DNA from: Cupriavidus lacunae
GTDB lineage: Bacteria > Pseudomonadota > Gammaproteobacteria > Burkholderiales > Burkholderiaceae
Length of the DNA: 62,741 bases
Direction of reading: 5' to 3'
Assembly (NCBI RefSeq): GCF_003353055.1
Contig: NZ_QKWJ01000039.1
Location: 1-62,741 of the forward strand
Below the pieces are notes generated by a model. That model ran no database searches. It saw only the letters and a program-made list of their open reading frames with translations, and had not been told where the DNA came from. Positions 62,291 to 62,741 of the stretch are shown piece after piece. A program made the position numbers and the translations under genes. Positions within the stretch are counted from its first letter, which is position 1. Each line of letters opens with the position of its first letter.

Positions 62291-62511
62291 AGATCGACAA
62301 CCTCATCACCATGGCCAACCAGATCGGCAGCTTCTTCGAGGCGATGCCGGATCGTGAGGAGGCGGTTTCGGATATTGCCGGGCATATCAAGCGGTTTTGG
62401 GAGCCGCGGATGCGGCGGGCTTTGCTGGGGCATGTGGATGCTGATGCCGGGAGCGGGTTGCTGGATATCGTGCGCGACGCGCTGGGGCGGCATCGGGGGA
62501 TGTTGGAGTAG
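62287..62511 (+). CDS. fdsD: Formate dehydrogenase delta subunit
   Basis: A small helical subunit of 74 residues, MKIDNLITMANQIGSFFEAM followed by a short conserved core (HIKRFWEPRMRRALLGHV). It belongs to the FdsD family found with NAD-dependent formate dehydrogenases and is needed for full activity in relatives. Its start overlaps the fdsC stop (ATGA). It is the last gene of the operon. Confidence 0.94.
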   Translation: MKIDNLITMANQIGSFFEAMPDREEAVSDIAGHIKRFWEPRMRRALLGHVDADAGSGLLDIVRDALGRHRGMLE

Positions 62512-62576
62512 GGGGGTAGGGGGGTAGGGGGTGGGCGCTTGGTGGCATGCGGTTGGATTGTGGTGCTTGGCGGGCG

Positions 62577-62614
62577 GGGGCTGTTTCGCCGGCAGTAGCC
62601 GGCAAATCAGCCCC
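62577..62614 (+). terminator. Long hairpin after the fds operon
   Basis: GGGGCTG pairs with CAGCCCC, and inside it GCCGGC pairs with GCCGGC around AGTA, giving a two-part stem 66 bases beyond fdsD. There is no U-tract. It is the probable end of the fds transcript and lies right before the IS element. The bases between the fdsD stop and this hairpin are G-rich with no recognised feature. Confidence 0.55.
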
Positions 62615-62621
62615 ACGCCGG

Positions 62622-62741
62622 ACGTGTCAGGAATTTTGTGTGCTGAGGTCGGTTAAAGTTAAACGGATCTCAGCGTAGGGCGTTGGTGAAGCGGTCGCCA
62701 AAGAGGATGGCGAACTGGTTGGCCGCTTGCTTCCAGGTGAT
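62622..62741 (-). mobile_element. End of an IS256-family insertion sequence
   Basis: From about 62622 the sequence carries a probable terminal repeat (GTGTCAGGAATTTTGTGTG), then the 3' end of a transposase gene, and continues off the right edge. GTGTCA-AAATTTTGTGT-type tips are typical of IS256 elements. Only about 120 bases are visible, so the exact outer boundary and target duplication cannot be set. Confidence 0.7.
62670..62741 (-). CDS. IS256-family transposase, C-terminal end only
   Basis: The visible 23 residues, TWKQAANQFAILFGDRFTNA plus a short tail, match the conserved C-terminus of IS256/mutator-type DDE transposases (A-x-NQFAI-x-F-x-DRF). The gene runs off the window, so completeness is unknown. 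It points toward fdsD, ending about 160 bases from it. Confidence 0.82.
   Translation of the reverse strand: MTWKQAANQFAILFGDRFTNALR

Noticed and set aside
1..62741. CRISPR arrays, rRNA or tRNA genes
   Set aside because: No regularly spaced short repeats and no recognisable tRNA or rRNA sequence were seen on either strand by eye.

Overview
The window reads as a piece of the main chromosome of a Cupriavidus-type betaproteobacterium (C. necator / C. taiwanensis group). The reasons are high GC with dense GC-rich codons, the collinear order pgk-pyk-fba-purC-purE-purK-sua5, the exbB-exbD-lpxK-trm112-kdsB-adk block, and a complete NAD-dependent soluble formate dehydrogenase operon (fdsGBACD) behind its dedicated regulator fdsR. 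The assignment rests on recognising proteins and gene order; no database was searched. I saw no rRNA, tRNA or CRISPR array.

Layout. 0-1 kb: a LuxR-type regulator cut short at the left edge, beside what may be the tail of a transposase. 1.1-8.9 kb: a plus-strand housekeeping run (three glycolytic/gluconeogenic enzymes, three purine genes, a tRNA t6A synthase). 9.0-9.7 kb: copy A of a large palindromic repeat. 9.8-17.4 kb: azlCD amino-acid exporter, dacB, a three-gene unit (flavin monooxygenase, orphan solute-binding protein, MarR regulator), and a PACE efflux gene facing its LysR regulator. 17.4-29.3 kb: an RND multidrug efflux operon of MdtABC type with its outer-membrane channel, divergent from an OmpR/EnvZ-like two-component system. 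29.3-41.9 kb: plsY, ybaK, xerD, ogt, a Bug-type binding protein, an AEC transporter, queG, tsaE, amiC, a BASS transporter with LysR partner, a methyltransferase and an XRE/MmyB-like regulator. 42-43.6 kb: an SDR dehydrogenase with a LiuR-like operator, then palindromic copy B. 43.7-48.1 kb: the adk to exbB envelope block. 48.2-49.0 kb: a gene-free degenerate tandem array rich in DnaA-box-like motifs. 49.2-53.9 kb: xseA, sodB, an alginate-export-type porin, an intradiol dioxygenase remnant and a degenerate serine recombinase. 54.2-62.5 kb: hemerythrin, ferredoxin, fdsR and the fds operon. At the right edge the 3' end of an IS256-family transposase begins.

Working together: the fds genes oxidise formate with NAD+ as acceptor. 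FdsR is the likely local switch, FdsC the sulfurtransferase that activates the molybdenum cofactor, and FdsD a small accessory subunit. The efflux operon and the two-component pair share one divergent control region. Envelope genes (kdsB, lpxK, exbBD, dacB, amiC) are spread through the window.

The least explained parts are the two ~750-bp palindromic repeats, which lie in opposite orientation 34 kb apart, and the DnaA-box-like array between exbB and xseA. These are the best candidates for undescribed biology here.
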